From positions 1 through 25,775 of the forward strand of contig JBLFWJ010000028.1 of assembly GCA_047611425.1 (NCBI GenBank): a DNA stretch of 25,775 bases, written 5' to 3'. Shown here in pieces: positions 6,937-14,111 of the stretch; within the stretch, counting starts at the first letter, position 1, and the number at the start of each line of letters is the position of its first letter. The notes under the pieces were generated by a model, which was given only the letters and a program-made list of their open reading frames with translations, had not been told where the DNA came from and ran no database searches. The position numbers were made by a program, and so were the translations under genes. The stretch is from JBLFWJ01 sp047611425 (GTDB lineage: Bacteria; Bacteroidota; Bacteroidia; UBA10329).

Positions 6937-6976
6937 ATCTGTAAAGCGCCTTTCGGGCGTTGCTTATTCTTAATTA

Positions 6977-7690
6977 ATGTATTCGGGTCCAAAACTGTCC
7001 GTCATTATTCTATGTTATCGCTCAGGCGAGTCAATCTTTGATTTCTTTAAAGAAATTAAACAACTAATTGGAGATGCGATTCCGGAACACGAGTTTGTTT
7101 TGGTTGCGAACTATTTGGAAGGATCAGATGATCGGACTGGAGAGTATGCAAAAGCCATAGCAGCGGAAAACGATAATTGTATTGCACTTAGCATTCCGAA
7201 GAAAGGGATGATGGGCTGGGATATGCGTCAAGGGCTGGACACGGCAACGGGAGATGTGCTTTGCGTGATTGATGGCGATGGACAATTCCCAATCTCGAGC
7301 ATTTTGGATTGTTACCGTGTGATAGAAAGCGAAAAGTTAGATCTCGTTAAAACCTATCGAGAAACAAGGAACGATGGCCTTTACAGGAAGATAATCTCCA
7401 CCGTTTACAATTTGATATTTAAGATCCTTTTTCCAGGACTGGATTCGAAAGACGTTAACTCAAAGCCAAAGCTTTTAAGAAGAAGCGCATACCAGAAAAT
7501 AAACCTTTTATCTGACGATTGGTTTGTAGATGCTGAGATTATGCTCAACGTCAGAGACCAGAAAATGCGCTTCAAGGAAATTCCAGTGGAGTTTGACGAA
7601 CTGAAGGGACGTAAGTCTTTTGTGAAGCCTCAAGCAATAATTGAGTTTCTGATCAACATGCTTAGTTATAAGTTGAAGAAGTGGGACTGA
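6977..7690 (+). CDS. Family 2 glycosyltransferase (dolichol-phosphate-mannose-synthase-like)
   Basis: The 237-residue protein has the GT-A fold pattern of GT2 enzymes: LSVIILCYRSGESI at the N-terminus, VLCVIDGDGQFP with the metal- and nucleotide-binding D99xD101, then KTYRETRNDGLYRKIISTVYN and the late SDDWFVDAEIML stretch typical of the DPM1-like subgroup. No transmembrane segment is evident, although the C-terminal helix (AIIEFLINMLSYKLKKW) is amphipathic and may sit on the membrane. It would transfer a sugar from a nucleotide or lipid donor; the acceptor is unknown. It starts 40 bases after the ACMSD stop. It is not in an obvious polysaccharide cluster, so a partner cannot be named from context. 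Confidence 0.88.
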   Translation: MYSGPKLSVIILCYRSGESIFDFFKEIKQLIGDAIPEHEFVLVANYLEGSDDRTGEYAKAIAAENDNCIALSIPKKGMMGWDMRQGLDTATGDVLCVIDGDGQFPISSILDCYRVIESEKLDLVKTYRETRNDGLYRKIISTVYNLIFKILFPGLDSKDVNSKPKLLRRSAYQKINLLSDDWFVDAEIMLNVRDQKMRFKEIPVEFDELKGRKSFVKPQAIIEFLINMLSYKLKKWD

Positions 7691-7702
7691 CTCGCTTATT
7701 CA

Positions 7703-7730
7703 TTGGACTTAGGTTGGAAATGTATCTTGC
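7703..7730 (+). promoter_or_regulatory. Possible promoter before oligopeptidase B (TTG-N17-TATCTTGC)
   Basis: TTG at 7703-7705 is followed after 17 bases by TATCTTGC at 7723-7730, 27 bases before the ATG at 7758. The -33/-7 spacing fits the flavobacterial consensus, but the -7 element has two mismatches at its end. Confidence 0.3.
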
Positions 7731-7757
7731 GGCACCTTTAGAAAAATCCGGATTATC

Positions 7758-9890
7758 ATGAGCAAATTCAAATCATCATTATATAGCGCATTGGGCCTCA
7801 TTACTATGGTCTCATGCGGTTCAGAACAACAGAAAAAAGAGCAAACTATGCAACCGCCAGTAGCCAAAAAGGTAGCCAAGGAATTAATCAAACACGATCA
7901 TACCAGAATAGATAATTATTTCTGGATGAATCAGCGTGAAGACCCCGAAGTAATAGCCCATTTGGAAGCGGAGAACGCGTACACCGATGAGCAATTGGCC
8001 GACACGAAAAACTTCCAAACCAGCTTGTATGACGAAATGCGCGGAAGGATTAAGGAAGACGATTCTTCGGTTCCATATTTCGAGAATGGCTATTTCTACT
8101 ATTCACGTAATGAAGAAGGAAAAGAATACACCATCTATTGCCGAAAGAATGGCTCGATGGATGCCGAAGAAGAGATCCTTCTTAACGGAAATGAAATGGC
8201 TGAGGGGCACGAATATTTTTCGGTTGGGGGGCTTACCGTTAGCGATGACAATAAGATGCTCGCATACGGTGTAGATACCGTGAGTAGAAGGTTGTACACC
8301 ATCTATTTCAAAAACTTAGAGACTGGAGAGATTAGCTCAGAGTCAATTCCAAGTTGCAGTGGTGGAGGTGCTTGGGCAGCTGACAACACAACGTTTTTCT
8401 ACACAATAAAGAATGGAGAAACGCTAAGAACGGAACGGATTCGAAAACACAAATTAGGCAGCGATGTTGCCAGTGATGTCGAGGTCTTTTATGAAGAAGA
8501 CGACACCTATTCTACGTATGTGTGGAGAACGAAAAGCAAGGCTTACATCTTCATTGCCTCCTACCAAACGTTGGCTTCAGAATTTAGAATGATAGATGCA
8601 ACTGCACCAGATGGCGAATTTTCGGTTATTCAACCCAGAGAGAAAGATCACGAGTATGACGTGAGCCACTATGAAGACAAGTTCTACATCCGAACTAACC
8701 TTGACGCTAAGAATTTCAAATTGGTTTCTACTTCTGTGAGCAAGCCTGGAAAGGAAAACTGGAAGGACGTTATTCCGCACAGAGACGAAACCTTGTTTGA
8801 AGGCGTAGAGATTTTTAAAGATCACATGGTTCTTGATGAGCGAACTGGTGGCCTTACTACAATCCGAATTATCGATCAAAAAGACAAGAGTGAGCACTTC
8901 CTTGATTTTGGGGAAGCTGCGTACACTGCATATGTTGGTCAGAACGCAGAATTCAACACGACTACTCTTCGTTTCGGTTATTCCTCGATGACAACGCCAT
9001 GGTCGACTTACGACTATGACATGAACACCAAGGAAAAGAACCTAATGAAGGAGCAGCCTGTTTTGGGTGGATTCAATAAGGCTGATTATCAAACAGAACG
9101 CGTTATGGCAACAGCGGATGACGGCACAGAAGTTCCAATTTCCATCGTTTACAAGAAGGGAATGAAGAAGGACGGGACCAGCCCAACCTTGCTTTATGCC
9201 TACGGATCCTATGGCGCAACCATGGATGCTTATTTCAGTTCGGCACGACTTAGTTTACTTGATCGTGGCTTTGTTTACGCCATTGCCCACATTAGAGGCG
9301 GTCAGGAAATGGGCCGACATTGGTATGAGGATGGAAAGCTTCTCAATAAGAAAAACACGTTCACGGATTTTATTGACTGTGGTGAGTTTCTGATTGAGCA
9401 AGGTTATTCTGCACCGGATAAACTTTACGCCATGGGCGGAAGTGCTGGTGGTCTTTTGATGGGTGCAATCATCAATATAAAGCCCGAGATCTGGGCAGGA
9501 ATTGTAGCAGCCGTTCCATTTGTAGATGTAATCAGCACCATGCTTGATGAGACAATCCCTTTGACTACAAGCGAGTATGATGAATGGGGAAATCCAAATG
9601 TGAAAGAGTATTACGACTACATTTTAACCTACTCTCCTTACGATAACGTAGAGGCGAAAGCTTACCCGAATATGTTGGTTACCACGGGATTGCACGATAG
9701 CCAAGTGCAATATTGGGAGCCGGCAAAATGGGTAGCGAAGCTTCGTGAGATGAAAACAGACGATAATGTATTGCTTCTACACACGAACATGGAAGCGGGC
9801 CATGGTGGAGCAAGCGGACGTTTTGAGGCCTTGAAAGAAACCGCAATGGAGTATGCCTTTTTCTTTAAACTAGCTGGAATAACTGAATGA
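7758..9890 (+). CDS. ptrB: Oligopeptidase B, S9A serine peptidase, exported as a lipoprotein
   Basis: This prolyl-oligopeptidase-family enzyme cleaves peptides after Arg/Lys. The 710 residues divide into a lipoprotein signal (ITMVSC, lipid-bearing C20), a propeller domain to about residue 430 and a C-terminal alpha/beta hydrolase. The catalytic triad is S562 in GGSAGG, D647 in TTGLHDSQV and H682 in EAGHGGASG. Blocks such as GRHWYEDGKLLNKKNTF, VPFVDV, TMLDETIPLTT and YWEPAKWVAKLREMK match E. coli PtrB closely. The classical enzyme is cytoplasmic, so the lipobox is notable and suggests an envelope role in peptide scavenging. It overlaps the downstream M1 peptidase by four bases, so both enzymes should be made together. 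Confidence 0.94.
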   Translation: MSKFKSSLYSALGLITMVSCGSEQQKKEQTMQPPVAKKVAKELIKHDHTRIDNYFWMNQREDPEVIAHLEAENAYTDEQLADTKNFQTSLYDEMRGRIKEDDSSVPYFENGYFYYSRNEEGKEYTIYCRKNGSMDAEEEILLNGNEMAEGHEYFSVGGLTVSDDNKMLAYGVDTVSRRLYTIYFKNLETGEISSESIPSCSGGGAWAADNTTFFYTIKNGETLRTERIRKHKLGSDVASDVEVFYEEDDTYSTYVWRTKSKAYIFIASYQTLASEFRMIDATAPDGEFSVIQPREKDHEYDVSHYEDKFYIRTNLDAKNFKLVSTSVSKPGKENWKDVIPHRDETLFEGVEIFKDHMVLDERTGGLTTIRIIDQKDKSEHFLDFGEAAYTAYVGQNAEFNTTTLRFGYSSMTTPWSTYDYDMNTKEKNLMKEQPVLGGFNKADYQTERVMATADDGTEVPISIVYKKGMKKDGTSPTLLYAYGSYGATMDAYFSSARLSLLDRGFVYAIAHIRGGQEMGRHWYEDGKLLNKKNTFTDFIDCGEFLIEQGYSAPDKLYAMGGSAGGLLMGAIINIKPEIWAGIVAAVPFVDVISTMLDETIPLTTSEYDEWGNPNVKEYYDYILTYSPYDNVEAKAYPNMLVTTGLHDSQVQYWEPAKWVAKLREMKTDDNVLLLHTNMEAGHGGASGRFEALKETAMEYAFFFKLAGITE

Positions 9891-11722
9891 AATTGAAAAT
9901 TGCATTTACGTTGATCCTGGTTGGATCAATAGGATTTCTTAGAGCACAATCGGGTTACTGGCAACAGCACGTGTCCTACCAAATGGAGGTTGACATGGAT
10001 GTGGAAACCCATCGATTTACTGGGGTTCAGAAATTGGTGTACACCAACAACTCTCCTGATACGTTAAACCGAGTGTTCTATCACCTCTATTTCAACGCTT
10101 TTCAGCCAGAAAGCATGATGGATGTTCGATCCAGAACCATCGCAGATTCAGACTCTCGGGTGGTTGATCGTATATCTAAGCTGAAGCCAGATGAAGTAGG
10201 CTATCACAAGATTCAAACCTTGACGCAAGATGGCCAAGAGCTCAGTTTTCACATTCAAGGAACGGTTGCCGAAGTTAATCTGAGTAAGCCAATTTTGCCT
10301 GGTGGATCAACTGAATTCTTGATGAATTTCGAATCTCAGGTGCCAGTTCAGGTAAGACGATCAGGTAGAGATAACATGGAAGGAATCTCATATTCTATGA
10401 CTCAGTGGTATCCAAAAATGGCTGAGTACGATTACGAAGGGTGGCATGCCGACCCTTATGTAGGTCGAGAATTTCATGGAGTTTGGGGCGATTTTGATGT
10501 TAAAATCAGCATAAGAAAAGACCATGTACTTGGTGGAACCGGGTATCTACAAAACCCAGAAGAAGTTGGTTTTGGTTACGAGAAAGTTGGATCAACCGTA
10601 AACCCTCCTTTGGACGATAAATTGACTTGGCATTTCAAAGCTCCGCAGGTTCACGATTTTGCATGGGCAGCGGACCCAGACTATTTGCACGGTACGCGGC
10701 AAGTTCCTGATGGACCAATGTTGCATTTCCTGTATCAGCCAGATACAACGAGCAGGTGGGATACATTAATGGATTTAACGGTTGAAGCATTTCAGATTCA
10801 AAGTGGACTGTTCGGCAAATATCCTTACAAGCAGTTTTCGGTGATTCAAGGAGGAGATGGAGGAATGGAATATCCGATGGCAACTTTGATCACTTCTCAT
10901 GGTTCGATGGCCGGATTGTTAAGCGTTACGGTTCACGAATCGTTGCACAATTGGTATTACGGAGTGTTGGCCACCAATGAATTAAAGTACTCTTGGATGG
11001 ATGAAGGCTTTACCACATTTGCCCAATACTTAGTGCTCGATTCCATTTACCGCAAAGGATCTGCAAACCCGCACGAACGCCAAATGAACGGAGTGATAAG
11101 CCTTCAGGCCTCTGGATTGGCAGAACCAGCCACCACACATGCTGATCACTATCACACCAACTATGCTTATGGCATCACCAGCTACCACAAAGGGGCGGTA
11201 TTCTTAAGGCAACTTCAGTACATCGTAGGCAAGAAAAACTTTTGGACAGGTATGACTCGCTACTTCAACGAATGGGGTTTTAAGCACCCGACACCGAACG
11301 ATTTTATCCGAATTATGGAGAAGATTTCCGGGCTCGAATTGACCTGGTACCTTGATTTATACATCGGCACAACTAAGTTTTCGGATTACGGAATTAAGGA
11401 TGTTCGCAAGCGGAAAAAAGGCATGGCTACAATCGACCTAGAACGCATTGGCCAAATGCCGATGCCGGTGGATGTGAAGGTTACCGACAAAGACGGAAAT
11501 GAAACCATGTACCATATTCCGCTTTCAATTATGAGAGGAGAAAAGCCAACGGAAGGAACCACAACAACAGTCGTCTTGCCGGACTGGCCTTGGACTCATC
11601 CCGATTACAGCCTCGATTTAGACATCAAGAAACGAAAGGTGAAATCAATTGAGATTGACCCTAGCGTGAGAATGGTTGATATGAACCGAGACAACAACCA
11701 TTATCCCGAGCTTAAAAAGTAA
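9887..11722 (+). CDS. Secreted M1-family zinc metallopeptidase
   Basis: The 611-residue gluzincin has a signal peptide (MKLKIAFTLILVGSIGFLRAQ), an N-terminal beta domain containing FTGVQKLVYTNNSPDTLNRVFYH, the exopeptidase-like motif GGMEYPMATL (E328) and the zinc site HESLH (H350, E351, H354) with the third ligand E373 eighteen residues later in WMDEGF. It lacks the large C-terminal helical domain of aminopeptidase N and ends in a beta-rich domain finishing VDMNRDNNHYPE, an ending shared with the other M1 protein at 14108. It probably trims peptides in the periplasm or at the surface. The start overlaps the oligopeptidase B stop (ATGA at 9887-9890), which argues for joint peptide degradation. 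GGMEY replaces the usual GxMEN, as in other Bacteroidota members I know. Confidence 0.92.
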   Translation: MKLKIAFTLILVGSIGFLRAQSGYWQQHVSYQMEVDMDVETHRFTGVQKLVYTNNSPDTLNRVFYHLYFNAFQPESMMDVRSRTIADSDSRVVDRISKLKPDEVGYHKIQTLTQDGQELSFHIQGTVAEVNLSKPILPGGSTEFLMNFESQVPVQVRRSGRDNMEGISYSMTQWYPKMAEYDYEGWHADPYVGREFHGVWGDFDVKISIRKDHVLGGTGYLQNPEEVGFGYEKVGSTVNPPLDDKLTWHFKAPQVHDFAWAADPDYLHGTRQVPDGPMLHFLYQPDTTSRWDTLMDLTVEAFQIQSGLFGKYPYKQFSVIQGGDGGMEYPMATLITSHGSMAGLLSVTVHESLHNWYYGVLATNELKYSWMDEGFTTFAQYLVLDSIYRKGSANPHERQMNGVISLQASGLAEPATTHADHYHTNYAYGITSYHKGAVFLRQLQYIVGKKNFWTGMTRYFNEWGFKHPTPNDFIRIMEKISGLELTWYLDLYIGTTKFSDYGIKDVRKRKKGMATIDLERIGQMPMPVDVKVTDKDGNETMYHIPLSIMRGEKPTEGTTTTVVLPDWPWTHPDYSLDLDIKKRKVKSIEIDPSVRMVDMNRDNNHYPELKK

Positions 11723-11845
11723 GATGAAAGAGTCATGTTGAGCGGGCTTAACACACCACCGATTTCCTCAACTTGGAAGGAAAATCATTATTCGGATTCG
11801 CAGAATCCCTCATTTCTTTGCGCCTTTGTGTGAAAATATAAACAC
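11723..11845. other. Intergenic region with a small palindrome and promoter-like sequence
   Basis: The 123 bases between the M1 and DUF192 genes hold a perfect 6-bp hairpin GGATTC-gca-GAATCC at 11794-11808 without a T run. There is also an imperfect inverted repeat, GATTTCCT (11761-11768) with AGGAAAATC (11778-11786), and the sequence TTTCTTTGCGCCTTTG, which contains a one-mismatch -7 box (TTTCTTTG), shortly before the ATG at 11846. A weak terminator plus promoter is possible. No ORF is convincing. Confidence 0.35.
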
Positions 11846-12361
11846 ATGAGATTAACGCATGCGTTGGCTGTAATTGTGATTTTGGGTCTGATTGGATTTA
11901 CATCCTGTAATCAGTCTTCGAGCGAGAAAAAACCGACCGAAAAGAAAAAGACCAATTCTGGTCCGCAGTTTAAAAAAGAGGGAGTTCTTCATTTTGTAAA
12001 AGCTTCTGGTGATACCATTCGCTCTATTGATTTAGAGATTGCACACAGGGAACATGAGCGAACTCAAGGACTCATGCATCGCAGGAGCATGAAGGATACG
12101 CAAGGCATGCTGTTCATTTTTGATGATGAATCAATGCGCTCATTCTGGATGAAGAATACGCTAATGGGATTGGACATCATGTACATCAAAGCGAATGGTG
12201 AAATCGAAAGCATCGCCAAATACGTGATCCCAAAATCAGAACGCTCCATTCCATCAAAAGGCCCAGCAATGTATGTGCTGGAAGTAGTGGAAGGTTTTAC
12301 CGACCTGTACGAAGTAGAAGTTGGCGATAGAATTGTCTGGAATGGCGAAGACCAGCCTTGA
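11846..12361 (+). CDS. DUF192-family lipoprotein
   Basis: The 171-residue product has a lipoprotein signal (MRLTHALAVIVILGLIGFTSC, lipid-bearing C21), a Lys/Ser-rich linker, and one DUF192 domain (PF02643). The hallmarks are ERTQGLMHRRSMKDTQGMLFIF, then SFWMKNTLMGLDIMYI, then the IPSKGPAMYVLEVVEGF segment. DUF192 proteins are small beta-rich periplasmic proteins without a proven function, so none is claimed. It starts 124 bases after the previous gene, behind a possible promoter, and stops 14 bases before the next gene. It probably leads the transcript that continues into the Cys/His protein, the HupE-like permease and the second M1 peptidase. Confidence 0.9.
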   Translation: MRLTHALAVIVILGLIGFTSCNQSSSEKKPTEKKKTNSGPQFKKEGVLHFVKASGDTIRSIDLEIAHREHERTQGLMHRRSMKDTQGMLFIFDDESMRSFWMKNTLMGLDIMYIKANGEIESIAKYVIPKSERSIPSKGPAMYVLEVVEGFTDLYEVEVGDRIVWNGEDQP

Positions 12362-12375
12362 CAAACTCCTGAATC

Positions 12376-13533
12376 ATGAAACTCCGACCGGTTCTAACCG
12401 CAATATTCATTCTGATTTTGACCAATAGTTACGGTCAGTCGTTTTACGAGGGCCCAATTCCAACGGAGTATCTGAAACTTCAAGAAACCAGACCGAACAT
12501 CCGCGATAATGATCTACTAAATGAAGAGATTATTGACTTGGTGGAGGTACAATTGGCAGACTCAATTCTTCTCAAAAAATCAGAACGTCATCGGGTTTTT
12601 ATTCTTGGATGGGTCATCAACGTTTTTGGCTACAAATGGCGAAGCATCGACATGAGAAAGTCGAAGTACGTGGGCACCACAAAACGTGAAGCACGGGTGC
12701 CGAGTGATGATATTCAATTCACGGAATACGATGTAAACATGGACATCTATTCCAATATTGATAAGTACCTAGACTTGGCGTGGTCGGGGCGTGAGTATCA
12801 GATGGATATTGGAAAGCAAATGCGAAAGAAGGATACATCGGTTCCACCCTACATCGCTCCCGACAAGAATGGTGACAGAAGACCATATTCGTTGCACTGC
12901 GAACTAACTCCGCCTGAAGGATATCGCGCCATGCTAAACGAGAAATTCTACCCGTGCCAGCAACCCAACAGCTTTGCTGCACATGAAAACTTTGGCACTC
13001 CTGCCCCAAGTATCGGTTTGTATGGGGCGTTTGTGGCAGACTGTAATCACAGCTGCCACCCAGAGATTCACCCATACGAATGGATTTGGTGGTACGATCT
13101 TCATCCCAAACGAGACAGTGAGAAAAACCAGTCTTGGTTTATTGGCATGTTTAAAGAAGGAAGCAATCGTTTTCCACGATGGTCAAAAGGCCCACGAGAA
13201 GGAACTATCTCCATTCCTTTTCTGTTTGATGCCGACAAGAATGATAACAGCATTTCGATTGAGCATTTGGTTTTCAGTAAAATGGACACAATTGGCTTAA
13301 AGTCAAAATTCAACCTTCCGGATGATGCGTTTACGCTGAGTTTCAAGCAAAAGGAAAAGTCGGTTGCAGGATTTCCAGTAACGCTGAAAATGTCGAACCC
13401 GATGACTCGAAATGGTATTCTGGCCTGGTTCAGTGATGTGACCTACGATTCGAAAAGCAGATTGATCTCAGGCAGATTAAATCTTGCTGCCAGAGCAGAG
13501 GAGGTGTACACGGCCAAAGTGAGTTTTGAGTAA
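12376..13533 (+). CDS. Secreted Cys/His-motif protein, unrecognised
   Basis: I cannot assign this 385-residue protein to a named family. It has a signal peptide (MKLRPVLTAIFILILTNSYGQ) and so works in the periplasm or outside. The middle holds most of its conserved-looking chemistry: LHCELTPPEGY, then FYPCQQP, then ADCNHSCHPEIHPYEWIWWYD, with C223, H225, C227, H228, E230 and H232. That is a compact set of possible metal ligands rather than a random mix. The C-terminal ~150 residues look beta-rich. The stop TAA shares its last base with the ATG of the HupE-like gene at 13533, so the two are translationally coupled, which makes a metal-related role attractive but unproven. A carbohydrate or phosphoester hydrolase is an alternative. 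Confidence 0.75.
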   Translation: MKLRPVLTAIFILILTNSYGQSFYEGPIPTEYLKLQETRPNIRDNDLLNEEIIDLVEVQLADSILLKKSERHRVFILGWVINVFGYKWRSIDMRKSKYVGTTKREARVPSDDIQFTEYDVNMDIYSNIDKYLDLAWSGREYQMDIGKQMRKKDTSVPPYIAPDKNGDRRPYSLHCELTPPEGYRAMLNEKFYPCQQPNSFAAHENFGTPAPSIGLYGAFVADCNHSCHPEIHPYEWIWWYDLHPKRDSEKNQSWFIGMFKEGSNRFPRWSKGPREGTISIPFLFDADKNDNSISIEHLVFSKMDTIGLKSKFNLPDDAFTLSFKQKEKSVAGFPVTLKMSNPMTRNGILAWFSDVTYDSKSRLISGRLNLAARAEEVYTAKVSFE

Positions 13534-14111
13534 TGTTCTTCCAGTATTTACAGCTCGGATTTAATCACATTACCGACCTAGCAGGGTACGACCACATGCT
13601 CTTTCTTCTGGCGCTTGGGGCAAGTTTCCGAGCCAAAGAATGGAGAAGTCTGCTCATTCTGATTACAGCTTTTACAGGTGGACATTCGCTCACACTAGCG
13701 CTTTCCGTTCTTAATGTTGTTTCAATTTCTCGAGACTGGATCGAATTCCTCATTCCAATCACTATTCTGTTTACATCCTTGCTCAATCTCTATCGAGCCA
13801 AAAAAGTATTGGCCGTTCGAAGAATCAGTGTCGAATATTCCATGGCATTATTCTTTGGTTTGATACACGGGTTAGGCTTCTCAAATTACCTACGAGCGTT
13901 GCTGGCAGATGAGTTGCTATTTCCTTTGTTTTCATTCAATATTGGCATTGAATTGGGGCAGATTCTGGTGATATTAATCTTCTTCACCGTTCAGTTTATA
14001 GCCAATAGAATTGGTCGGATTCATTCCAAACATTGGAATGTAGCGGTGTCGCTTCTTACAGGAGGCATTTCGCTACTTTTGGCCGCCCAAAGAATACCAC
14101 TTTTTTCATGA
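13533..14111 (+). CDS. HupE/UreJ-2-like integral membrane protein (putative metal permease)
   Basis: This 192-residue, very hydrophobic protein has about six transmembrane segments. Histidine/aspartate motifs lie in or near the membrane: GFNHITDLAGYDHMLFLL (H12, D20, H21), TAFTGGHSLTLALS (H51) and FGLIHGLGFSNYL (H112). These match the HupE/UreJ_2 family (PF13795), related to nickel permeases of hydrogenase and urease loci. No hydrogenase or urease gene is in the window, so the substrate could be nickel, cobalt or something else. It is coupled on both sides: its ATG overlaps the upstream stop by one base and its TGA overlaps the M1 peptidase ATG by four bases. Three-gene coupling suggests a shared process in the envelope. 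Confidence 0.85.
   Translation: MFFQYLQLGFNHITDLAGYDHMLFLLALGASFRAKEWRSLLILITAFTGGHSLTLALSVLNVVSISRDWIEFLIPITILFTSLLNLYRAKKVLAVRRISVEYSMALFFGLIHGLGFSNYLRALLADELLFPLFSFNIGIELGQILVILIFFTVQFIANRIGRIHSKHWNVAVSLLTGGISLLLAAQRIPLFS

Noticed and set aside
6946..6960. Possible terminator after ACMSD
   Set aside because: Only a 5-bp stem with a wobble pair and no T run; too weak to call.
8577..8897. 106-residue minus-strand open frame within oligopeptidase B
   Set aside because: Shadow frame inside a gene whose product matches a known family over its whole length.
12719..13075. 118-residue minus-strand open frame opposite the secreted Cys/His protein
   Set aside because: It lies wholly opposite a well-supported coding frame and shows no recognisable motif.
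14033..14107. Longer start for the second M1 peptidase
   Set aside because: It would overlap the HupE-like gene by 79 bases and bury the signal peptide; the ATG at 14108 fits the ATGA overlap.
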